64,000 nt of DNA, taken from contig NZ_JASDCS010000008.1 in the NCBI RefSeq assembly GCF_030407815.1, positions 124,001 to 188,000 of the forward strand. Direction: 5' to 3'. This document shows, in pieces, positions 56,913-64,000 of the stretch. The translations under genes were made by a program, and so were the position numbers. The notes beneath the pieces were generated by a model that was given only the letters and a program-made list of their open reading frames with translations, was not told where the DNA came from and did no database searches. The stretch comes from Psychrobacter sp. APC 3281 (GTDB taxonomy: Bacteria; Pseudomonadota; Gammaproteobacteria; Pseudomonadales; Moraxellaceae). How positions within the stretch are numbered: position 1 is the first letter of the stretch; each line of letters starts with the position of its first letter.

Positions 56913-57788
56913 TCAATCTTTAGATAGTGGCAACTTTTGCGCTTGACCCATTTGGTTGATCATATGATCCAAGCCTTTAACATGGACACTGCGCTGCGGG
57001 AATGGAATCTCGATTTTCTCATCATCTAAAGCTTGCTTGAACTGCTCTAGTAGCTCGCATTGCATCGACCACCAGTCGGCATTGGTTGTCCAAACGTTTA
57101 GGGTAAGATCTACTGAGTTGTCGCCTAGATTGGTCACTCGTACGATAGGCTCAGGATCAGTAAAAGCCAATGGGTTGTTTCTTGCCAGACTTAACATCAC
57201 GTCTTTAGCCGTTTTGATATCAGCATCATAGCCAATACCGACGGTGATATCGACGCGGCGATTGGGTAGCGCTGTATAATTAACCACAGGTGAAGTCGTG
57301 ATATCGCTATTAGGAATGATGATATCGTGATTGTTAATAGTCGTCAGATGCGTATTAACCAAGGTAATCTCAGTCACCGTACCTGTGTAACTACTAATCT
57401 GTACATAATCACCGCGCACAAACGGGCGAAATGTCACAATCATAATACCAGCGGCAAAATTCGATAGCTGGTCTTTTAGCGATAAACCAACGGCAACAGC
57501 GGCACCACCTAAGATTGCGACGACCGACGTAGTCTGTACACCGACTTTGCTAAGTGCAGCTAAAATCACTACGACCAGTAGCACGCCATACAATAGACGA
57601 CTTAGAAAGCTAGCAACTGTCTCGTCCAGATGGCTACGCGTCATCAGGCGATCGGAAAAAGCGACTGCCTTTTTGGCAAGCCAACGTCCAACGATAAATA
57701 TAAGTATTGCTAAAGCGACTTTAATGACCAGCTCTAGGGCATTGCTCGTTAAGGTAGCAACATCGACGGTAAAACCTAAAAATTCCAT
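56913..57788 (-). CDS. mscS: MscS family mechanosensitive ion channel
   Basis: The 291-residue protein has three N-terminal membrane helices (about residues 17-40, 64-84 and 88-110), the last being the pore helix with Gly/Ala repeats (VAILGGAAVAVGLSLKDQLSNFAAGIMI). The beta domain FVRGDYVQISSYTGTVTEITLVNTHLTTINNHDIIIPNSDI and a C-terminal alpha/beta domain follow. Such channels open under membrane tension and release solutes. Length matches E. coli MscS (286). It converges on ybeY and lies 153 bases beyond the TonB-like gene, which is upstream on the same strand. Confidence 0.93.
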   Translation of the reverse strand: MEFLGFTVDVATLTSNALELVIKVALAILIFIVGRWLAKKAVAFSDRLMTRSHLDETVASFLSRLLYGVLLVVVILAALSKVGVQTTSVVAILGGAAVAVGLSLKDQLSNFAAGIMIVTFRPFVRGDYVQISSYTGTVTEITLVNTHLTTINNHDIIIPNSDITTSPVVNYTALPNRRVDITVGIGYDADIKTAKDVMLSLARNNPLAFTDPEPIVRVTNLGDNSVDLTLNVWTTNADWWSMQCELLEQFKQALDDEKIEIPFPQRSVHVKGLDHMINQMGQAQKLPLSKD

Positions 57789-57941
57789 ACTGACTCTTTA
57801 TTTTATAGCTGTGTGTTATGAACTTGGGTATCTATAATGATAAAAAATGGTGCGTTGAGCGTTATTCTTAGCAGTCGTGTTTTCAGTGATATTTTTTCCA
57901 GCAACTTTAATTTCAGTAGCTTTCTTCTTAGTGCACTAACC

Positions 57942-58829
57942 TTAGTACGTTACTTCGACGGTATCACTATAGCGGTAAGTACGTATCAAGCGCAGCTCGA
58001 CGATATCGCTCATGTCTTCGGTGAATTTACCAAAGGGTGCTGCTTGTCGTACCGACTGCTTGGCCGCTTCATCCAATATCGTAGAGTTCGAGCTTTCAAG
58101 CAAACGAATGGCTTTGATATTGCCGTCGTTACTGATAATAACCATTAGCCGTACCTCGCCTGTAATGCCTTGGGCACGCGCTTGCACGGGATAATGCAGG
58201 TTGCCCACTCGCTCGACATGCTCGCGGAATGTATTGATATAATCTGCTGCCGCACCCCGTGTGGTCGAATTACTATCCATCGTCACGACTTTGGATTTAG
58301 TCGCGTAGACCTGCTGACGCTGAGATAGCTGAGCTTCTAAGGTTGCAATCTGCTTACGTAGCCGCTCTTCTTGTGCCATCGCATCATCTTGTGCTTGCTC
58401 GCTGTCATTATCCGACTCTACAGTGGCCTGACGCCAACTTAACGTCGTGCGTAGGTAGCTTTCTTGATAGCGCTGCTGACGCACTTTACGTTGTAAGTTA
58501 ACGATGTCTTGAGTCTCACTCATTTGCTCAGCAGACATTGCACTTAACTGATTGTTCTCTTGTCTTAGCTGCTCTTCTATTGTACCGCCGCCCTCTTGTG
58601 AGGCGTTGGCAATAAAGTGTGCATCTTCATTGGGTTGCATATTGTCGGTCAGCGCCTTTGCCACATCTTGCATCATAGCAGCTGGGTCTTTTCCCATAGA
58701 GAAGCTAATCCCGAAAATAATCAGCACATGAACAGCCACCGCAATAACAATAGCGACAGGCAAACTTATATCGCGCTTAGGCGCTTGCGCGGAAAAATGA
58801 TAGCTCTGTGAGTCTTTTATATAGGCCAC
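57942..58829 (-). CDS. TonB family energy-transducer-like protein with coiled coil
   Basis: The 295-residue protein has one N-terminal membrane helix (about residues 23-43), a long coiled coil around residues 80-190 and a TonB C-terminal domain from about residue 205 (YPVQARAQGITGEVRLMVIISNDGNIKAIRLLESSNSTILDEAAKQSVRQAAPF). TonB domains touch outer-membrane partners and transmit energy from ExbB-ExbD. A typical TonB has a Pro-rich linker, which this protein replaces with a Gln/Glu-rich coiled coil. No exbB or exbD is in the window, so the partner is unknown. Confidence 0.8.
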   Translation of the reverse strand: MAYIKDSQSYHFSAQAPKRDISLPVAIVIAVAVHVLIIFGISFSMGKDPAAMMQDVAKALTDNMQPNEDAHFIANASQEGGGTIEEQLRQENNQLSAMSAEQMSETQDIVNLQRKVRQQRYQESYLRTTLSWRQATVESDNDSEQAQDDAMAQEERLRKQIATLEAQLSQRQQVYATKSKVVTMDSNSTTRGAAADYINTFREHVERVGNLHYPVQARAQGITGEVRLMVIISNDGNIKAIRLLESSNSTILDEAAKQSVRQAAPFGKFTEDMSDIVELRLIRTYRYSDTVEVTY

Positions 58830-59410
58830 AATGAATCTCAGCTTGTGAGCACATCAGTACAAAGCACTATTTAATAAGTGTTGTAACGATAGGCATGATT
58901 TATACTGGCGCTATCATAACATGACATAGAATTATGTCGCCAGTATAAGCACTGAGACGGCATTTTGACATCTGCCATGCAGTATTGGTAACCTTATCCG
59001 CTAATTGAAAAACGTGCATTTGATAATTTATAAGACAGACAAAACACTGTCTATACCAAATGAATTGCTATAAAACGCATGTGTTCATTTTGAAGCCACT
59101 GTATTTGTTATATACTGCTTTAGCACAATAGAGTTAGTAGCATGATACTTTGCAACAATCAGAACTGTGCATCGTCTTGATTAGGCACAGTAGATGATCA
59201 AGCAGCACAATAAGTGCAGATTTACTATGCACTAGTATCAAAGGTCAGTTTTTCGCTTTTGCTACCTATCAGTATAAAAATTACTAATGGTCGTAGATAT
59301 TCAGAAATTATAGATGATTAGCTTTCGTTTAAATTAATGATAGCCTGCAAAGTTTGTTTAGCCATTTTTACGTCACCGATTGAATGACGCGCCCTATAAG
59401 GATAATAAGT
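58830..59410. other. Intergenic region between TonB-like gene and unknown gene
   Basis: The 581 bases separate divergent genes. They contain the inverted repeat at 58901-58947 and a smaller six-pair hairpin near 59033-59052. No gene is visible. Confidence 0.45.
58901..58947. repeat. Inverted repeat upstream of TonB-like gene
   Basis: Perfect 10-base arms (TATACTGGCG and CGCCAGTATA) are 27 bases apart and a second short stem (CATAA/TTATG) lies inside, so the RNA could form a long hairpin with an internal loop. It is 72 bases upstream of the TonB-like start codon. No transposon-like gene is nearby. Confidence 0.55.
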
Positions 59411-60190
59411 TTGAGTGACTTTGATAACGTGAATAATTCAGACAATTTTGATGAGTTCTTCGAGAGTATTGGCTATCGTTTTGACGAGTCATTCGGCAGT
59501 GGTTGGGAGCGTATCGCCCAATCGGTTAAAGATATCTATAATAAGACGACGGACAAGTTCGAAGATGAGTTGTCATTGCCCGTGGCACAGACTTACGTTA
59601 ATGATGCACTACAAAAATTCGTCACCGACAATGTAAAAGCCATTTTAGAGCTACGCGTCGAGATGCATGATGATTGGTTTCGTTTGTACTGCACTGTCAA
59701 TGCAGGCGGCATCTATGCTGAGGTGGCAAGTAACTTTAGCTTAGTTCACGTTCAGCTCGATCGCAATGTGCAGCGCTTTGTATTTGGTCAGCAAACTTAT
59801 ACCGATATCTTAAATCTGCGCTGCGAATCTTTCGTGAAACGCCAAGGCGTCAAACTTGCGATTTGGTTTTATCATAGCGTCCTCAAAAAAGACCCTTTAG
59901 GCTTTATTCTGTCGTACGTCAATATTGCTCGCGCAAAAGACGAAGTGATTTATCTCGATATCCATCGTTGGTTAAAAAACAACAAAAAAATCATGAGTAC
60001 CTTGCATAAGGTACAGATAAATTATGGCGAGCTAGAAGAAGAGCAAATGATTTTGAAGGCTCAAATCAACTATCGTGATTTACTGGCAGCCAGCAGTAAC
60101 GAAGATATCATCGGTGATGATGATGATCCTGAATTAATGCAAGGCCCTATTAACCCCGTAGACGATGCGACTGAACCAAGCCAAGAATAG
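59411..60190 (+). CDS. Conserved-looking protein of unknown function
   Basis: I do not recognise this protein. It is 259 residues from the TTG at 59411, which has AAGGA about eight bases before it; the ATG at 59384 has no ribosome site. It has no signal peptide and no clear membrane helix. Residues about 70-200 look like a mixed alpha/beta domain (AILELRVEMHDDWFRLYCTVNAGGIYAEVASNFSLVHVQLDRNVQRFVFG). The last 35 residues are acidic. It stands alone between divergent and convergent neighbours and ends at a terminator. A composition like its core-genome neighbours suggests a resident gene. Confidence 0.7.
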   Translation: MSDFDNVNNSDNFDEFFESIGYRFDESFGSGWERIAQSVKDIYNKTTDKFEDELSLPVAQTYVNDALQKFVTDNVKAILELRVEMHDDWFRLYCTVNAGGIYAEVASNFSLVHVQLDRNVQRFVFGQQTYTDILNLRCESFVKRQGVKLAIWFYHSVLKKDPLGFILSYVNIARAKDEVIYLDIHRWLKNNKKIMSTLHKVQINYGELEEEQMILKAQINYRDLLAASSNEDIIGDDDDPELMQGPINPVDDATEPSQE

Positions 60191-60210
60191 CTCTCTAATG
60201 CTTTATCTTA

Positions 60211-60262
60211 TAAAAAACGCTGCATCTTACAGGTTATTGCCTTATAAATGCAGCGTTTTTTT
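60211..60262. terminator. Bidirectional terminator between the unknown gene and fpr
   Basis: Arms ACGCTGCAT and ATGCAGCGT are flanked by A and T runs, with a loop of about 24 bases. It lies between convergent stop codons at 60190 and 60277 and can act on both strands. Confidence 0.8.
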
Positions 60263-60276
60263 ATGAAAGTCGATAA

Positions 60277-61104
60277 CTACCAGTAGTTCTCTACGGCAAT
60301 ATTGCCCTCACCGCGGCGATTCATCACCAGTCCCAATGTCTTTAACGCCTCTTTAGTATCTTCTACCATATCTGGGTTGCCACATAGCATGACATGGGTA
60401 GTATCGATATCCAACGCAATACCCGCCTGCTTCTCTAATGTGCCTTCTAGTAATAGCTTCGGCAGACGCTCTGACAACGCGCCTTCGACAGGCTCACGAG
60501 TGACGATTGGGATAAAGATAAGTTTAGCGGGATTATCAACCAGCGCGCCAAAATCTTCTTGTAAACTCTCTATTTTCTCGACGTAAGCAAGTTCATCGAG
60601 CGAGCGTGCGCTATAAGCCAATACAATGTGCTCGTAATCTTCCCATGTTTTTAAATCTTGTAGCATCGATAAGAACGGTGCTAAACCAGTCCCTGTTGCT
60701 AGCAGCCATAAGTCTTTTGGCAATGGTTTTTGGTAACGTGCTAACGTCAAAAACCCAAATGGCATGGTATTAAGCAGTAGCTCATCGCCCACTTGTAGGT
60801 GCTGCAATTGCGAGGTAAATGCACCGTCAGGAATTACGATAGAAAAGAATTCTATCACCTCATCAAAGGGCGAAGAGACAATCGAATACGCGCGAAAGAC
60901 ATCTTCATTCAATGCACTATCAGCAGTTTCATCACCTGCCTCAATCTGTTGATAATATTTTAATTGACTAGGATTGACGCCCAAGCGTACAAACTGCCCC
61001 GCTGTAAACTTAAAACTATCGGGACGGCTGACGGTAAAGCTAAATAAGTTCGGCGTCCATGTAGTTTTACTGAGCACCGTTACTGTTTGAATATTATCAC
61101 TCAT
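60277..61104 (-). CDS. fpr: Ferredoxin/flavodoxin--NADP reductase
   Basis: Fpr passes electrons between NADPH and ferredoxin or flavodoxin. The 275-residue protein has the FAD-binding domain with FTAGQFVRLGV and RAYSIVSSP, the NADP domain with LLATGTGLAPFLSMLQDL and MLCGNPDMVEDTKEAL, and the C-terminal aromatic end VENYW. An insert of about 20 residues lies between GQFVRLG and the RAYS motif. The gene is separate from the nuo operon by a terminator. Confidence 0.92.
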   Translation of the reverse strand: MSDNIQTVTVLSKTTWTPNLFSFTVSRPDSFKFTAGQFVRLGVNPSQLKYYQQIEAGDETADSALNEDVFRAYSIVSSPFDEVIEFFSIVIPDGAFTSQLQHLQVGDELLLNTMPFGFLTLARYQKPLPKDLWLLATGTGLAPFLSMLQDLKTWEDYEHIVLAYSARSLDELAYVEKIESLQEDFGALVDNPAKLIFIPIVTREPVEGALSERLPKLLLEGTLEKQAGIALDIDTTHVMLCGNPDMVEDTKEALKTLGLVMNRRGEGNIAVENYW

Positions 61105-61192
61105 AATTATTCGTCACTTATACTTTATTAAACTGTATTTTTATAAGATACCTTTGATAGGCAAAAGAAAATAAATACCAAAAAGGTAAGCA

Positions 61193-61241
61193 TAAAAAAA
61201 GATGCGCCAAGCTTATCATAAAGCTGGCGCATCTTGGTTTT
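61193..61241 (-). terminator. Rho-independent terminator at the end of the nuo operon
   Basis: A long stem (GATGCGCCA with TGGCGCATC, extended by AGCTT/AAGCT with one bulged base) is followed on the minus strand by seven T. It lies about 60 bases after the nuoN stop codon, ending the complex I operon. Confidence 0.88.
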
Positions 61242-61298
61242 TTAACCGTAACAACAGATAGATCGCAGCGACTTATCTGCCGTATTAACTCAGCGACA

Positions 61299-62777
61299 TT
61301 ACCAAATGCGAGCCAAACTTGCCCACTCAATCATACTATTTGGCAAGATACCAAAGAATAGAATAATCGCCGTCACAGCAATGACCATGATACCACCGGT
61401 ACGAATACCCCATTGCCCAGACACGTCAAACTCGATGAACTGCTTAGGACGTTTGAACAGCGTGAGTAAAACGCGTAAGTAGTAGAATAGACCAATCGCA
61501 CTGCCCAAGATAATCATCGCAGCCAAGAACCAGTTGGTGCCTTGTACCGCAGCTAAGATAGCAAATAGCTTAGTGATAAAGCCTGCCGTCAACGGAATAC
61601 CAGCCAATGACAACATCATGATAGTCATGACAGCGGTCAATAATGGACGACGCCAGAATAGCCCTTGATAATGCGTCAACTCATCAGCTTCACCAGATAA
61701 GCGATACGGACTCGACATCAACGTCACTACACCAAAGGCACCGATAGAGGTAAAGGCATAAACCGCCATATACATACTAGAGATACTATCAGCGGCCGAG
61801 CCAATGCTGACAATCACGATCATCACATAACCCATATGGGCAATAGATGAGTAACCGAGTAGACGCTTAAGGCTAGTTTGACGTACTGCCAACAAGTTAC
61901 CTACCAAGATAGATAAAGTGGCCATGACCATCAATAGCATTTGCACTGATGGCAATGCTAGCAAAGCAGTATCGATTAAGAAACGCACGGCTAGTGCCAT
62001 CATCGCCACTTTTGATACGGATGCTAAAAAGGTAGCGATAGGCGCTGGTGCACCTTCATAAACATCTGGCGTCCACATATGGAAAGGAGCAGCCGAGAGT
62101 TTAAAGGCGATACCAAACATCATCATTGCCGCGCCTAATATCAGTAGTGGCGACTCAAAGATATTGCCTAGCACCATGCTGATTGGCTTAAATGCTAGTG
62201 AGCCTACTTCTGCATAGATAAAGGCCATACCCATTAGCAATGTCGCTGATGCAGTCGCCGACAATACCAAATACTTCAATCCCGACTCAAGCGACTGGTT
62301 GCGCATGTAAGTATAAGCAAGCAAACCATATAATGGTACTGACAGCATCTCTAGGCTCATAAAGAATGACGCCATATGCTGCGCGCTTACCATTAGCAAC
62401 GCACCAATAGTCGATAGCAGCATGAGCAAGTACAGCTCTTCTTTATTGTCTTTTAGGTTGGCCAGATACGCATAAGACAGCGTACAACAAGCCAAGGCAC
62501 AGATAAAAATCACCACCATATTAAACTGAGCAAAGTTATCAATAACAAATAACTGCTCAGCGTTTGGTGCGATAGATCCGCTGTCAATCACACCGATCAT
62601 CTGCCCGATAAGGGTAAATAAACCAATGTTTAAGCCTGCCACTGTAATCGTACCAGTGACCATGTGCGAGCGTTTAAAGGTAATCGCGATCATAACCGTC
62701 AGTACCGTAATCACTACGGCGATAATCGGCGCGTAAGGCAACAATCCTATCAAATCATTCATCGTAATATCATTCAT
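61299..62777 (-). CDS. nuoN: NADH-quinone oxidoreductase subunit N
   Basis: NuoN is one of the three antiporter-like proton-pumping membrane subunits of complex I. The 492-residue protein has about 14 membrane helices. FKLSAAPFHMWTPDVYEGAPAPIATFLASVSKVA contains conserved ionisable residues, and RQTSLKRLLGYSSIAHMGYV is typical of the family. It lies three bases after nuoM and is the last gene of the operon, as expected. A terminator follows. Confidence 0.96.
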   Translation of the reverse strand: MNDITMNDLIGLLPYAPIIAVVITVLTVMIAITFKRSHMVTGTITVAGLNIGLFTLIGQMIGVIDSGSIAPNAEQLFVIDNFAQFNMVVIFICALACCTLSYAYLANLKDNKEELYLLMLLSTIGALLMVSAQHMASFFMSLEMLSVPLYGLLAYTYMRNQSLESGLKYLVLSATASATLLMGMAFIYAEVGSLAFKPISMVLGNIFESPLLILGAAMMMFGIAFKLSAAPFHMWTPDVYEGAPAPIATFLASVSKVAMMALAVRFLIDTALLALPSVQMLLMVMATLSILVGNLLAVRQTSLKRLLGYSSIAHMGYVMIVIVSIGSAADSISSMYMAVYAFTSIGAFGVVTLMSSPYRLSGEADELTHYQGLFWRRPLLTAVMTIMMLSLAGIPLTAGFITKLFAILAAVQGTNWFLAAMIILGSAIGLFYYLRVLLTLFKRPKQFIEFDVSGQWGIRTGGIMVIAVTAIILFFGILPNSMIEWASLARIW

Positions 62778-62780
62778 GAC

Positions 62781-64000
62781 TTAACGTGCCTCCATTACAT
62801 CAAGCAGCTGCGACGCATCTACCTGTGTCACTTGACTATATATATATGCGTTATTGATCCACTGCATAGCGTGACTTGAGGTATCAAGGAACGGCTGTGG
62901 GTACAGTCCGAGCCATACCAAACCAGCAGCTAACATCAGTAGTAATGACAGCTCGCGCTTGCCCAAGTCTTTTAATTTACGTGCAGGCAAGCCATGTGAT
63001 TTAGTCTCTCGCTCTGCCAATGCGGCGATGTTGTTTTCACCAAATAGTGCGCGATGAATCAAAATAAGCGAATAAAGGCCTGCTAGTACCAAACTGAATG
63101 TCGCAAAAACCACAAACACTGGGTACTGAGCAAATGAGCCAAATAAAATCATGAACTCGCCAATGAAGTTACCCGTACCTGGAATACCTAGTAAAGCAGC
63201 ACAGAAGAACATCAGTATCGGTGCGTAGTAACGGAACTGTCCCCACATACCACCCATCAAGGTTAAATCGCGTGTATGCAGACGCTCATATAGCTGTCCT
63301 GCCATGATGAATAGTGCGGCTGAACTCAAACCATGAGCAAGCATCTGAATCATCAGACCTTGTAAGCTGAGCAATGTTCCAGCATAAATTGCTAGTACCA
63401 CAAAACCCATGTGCGAGATACTGGTGTACGCCAGCAGACGCTTCATGTCAGTCTGCATAAATGCAAGCCATGCACCGTAGAAGATACCAATTGTACCTAG
63501 GGTAATCGCTATCGGCGCAAACTCTTGTGACGCTGCTGGAAATAGCGGCAACACAAAACGAATCAAGCCATATGCAGCAGTTTTAATGAGCACCCCTGCC
63601 AAATCCACCGAACCTGCCGTTGGTGCCTGCGCATGCGCATCTGGCAACCAGCCGTGGAAAGGAATGATTGGCAACTTCACCGCAAAGCCAATGAAGAAGC
63701 ACAGCATGATGGGATATTCCCAGCCGCCAAGTGACGTACCGAGCAAGTCATTATAGTTAAAGCTCACCACCCCTTTTTGGGCGTAGCTGATAATGACCAA
63801 TACCAAAATACCGATGAGCATGATAAGCCCAGACGCTTGGGTATAGATAAAGAACTTGGTGGCCGCGTATTCTTTGGTTTTGCCAACCACATCATGACCC
63901 CAAATCGCGATCAAGAAGTAGATAGGAACCAGCATCATCTCCCAAAAGAAGAAGAATAAGAACAGATCAATGGCTAAGAAAACACCAATAACGCCGCCCA
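62781..64000 (-). CDS. nuoM: NADH-quinone oxidoreductase subunit M (partial, N-terminus missing)
   Basis: The frame runs through the window edge at 64000; the first visible codons read GGVIGVFLAIDLFLFFFFWEMMLVP, so the ATG at 63938 is internal and not the start. About 405 of the usual 500 or more residues are present. The antiporter-type signature VKLPIIPFHGWLPDAHAQAPTAGSVDLAGVLIKTAAYG and QTDMKRLLAYTSISHMGFV are clear. NuoM is a proton-pumping subunit of complex I. It directly precedes nuoN. Confidence 0.95.
   Translation of the reverse strand, partial: GGVIGVFLAIDLFLFFFFWEMMLVPIYFLIAIWGHDVVGKTKEYAATKFFIYTQASGLIMLIGILVLVIISYAQKGVVSFNYNDLLGTSLGGWEYPIMLCFFIGFAVKLPIIPFHGWLPDAHAQAPTAGSVDLAGVLIKTAAYGLIRFVLPLFPAASQEFAPIAITLGTIGIFYGAWLAFMQTDMKRLLAYTSISHMGFVVLAIYAGTLLSLQGLMIQMLAHGLSSAALFIMAGQLYERLHTRDLTLMGGMWGQFRYYAPILMFFCAALLGIPGTGNFIGEFMILFGSFAQYPVFVVFATFSLVLAGLYSLILIHRALFGENNIAALAERETKSHGLPARKLKDLGKRELSLLLMLAAGLVWLGLYPQPFLDTSSHAMQWINNAYIYSQVTQVDASQLLDVMEAR

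Overview
The window looks like a chromosomal segment of a gammaproteobacterium of the Moraxellaceae, most probably Psychrobacter. This is inferred from the style of the proteins and the gene order, moderate to low GC, and the sets bamB-yfgM-hisS-ispG-rodZ-pilW-rlmN-ndk and phoH-ybeY. No rRNA, tRNA, CRISPR array, insertion sequence or prophage was recognised. Most of the window is ordinary core genome, and the accessory parts are the polysaccharide locus, a phospholipid-type locus and a set of three unknown paralogues.

Layout. 1-8.5 kb, minus strand: bamB (cut by the window edge), yfgM-like, hisS, ispG, rodZ, pilW/pilF, rlmN, ndk. 8.8-11.6 kb, minus: purA and hisZ. 12.1-15.4 kb: DUF2237 protein and corA (plus), then psiE-like and folD (minus). 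15.6-33.3 kb, minus: a Wzx/Wzy-type surface polysaccharide locus read from wza towards the aminotransferase. It holds wza, wzc, a PglF-like dehydratase, wzx, five glycosyltransferases, an unusual PP-loop protein, a pyruvyl transferase, an EpsG-type polymerase, a PglC-like initiating transferase and a PglE-like aminotransferase. No Wzb phosphatase and no PglD acetyltransferase lie in the locus.

33.9-38.7 kb: rluB-like (plus), three small minus-strand proteins that share a C-terminal helical domain, a LysE/ArgO exporter (plus) and marC (minus). 39.0-44.5 kb: de novo NAD synthesis, with nadC and a NrtR/NadQ-like regulator (minus) and nadA-nadB (plus). Near-identical palindromes in front of nadC and nadA are the likely operators. 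44.6-50.3 kb: a CdsA-like enzyme (plus) faces a tight minus-strand operon of a YnbA-YnbC-type triple-domain fusion, a patatin-like protein with both catalytic positions changed, and a short-chain dehydrogenase.

50.5-54.2 kb: lysO-like exporter (plus) and two UbiH/UbiI-type hydroxylases (minus). 54.8-64 kb: phoH and ybeY (plus), mscS-type channel and TonB-like protein (minus), an unknown protein (plus), fpr (minus), and nuoN and nuoM (minus, nuoM cut by the window edge).

The best candidates for something undescribed are the YnbABC-like lipid locus with its degenerate patatin, the three-paralogue set at 34.9-37.1 kb (one member carries an EF-hand-type loop), and the QueC-like PP-loop protein inside the polysaccharide locus.
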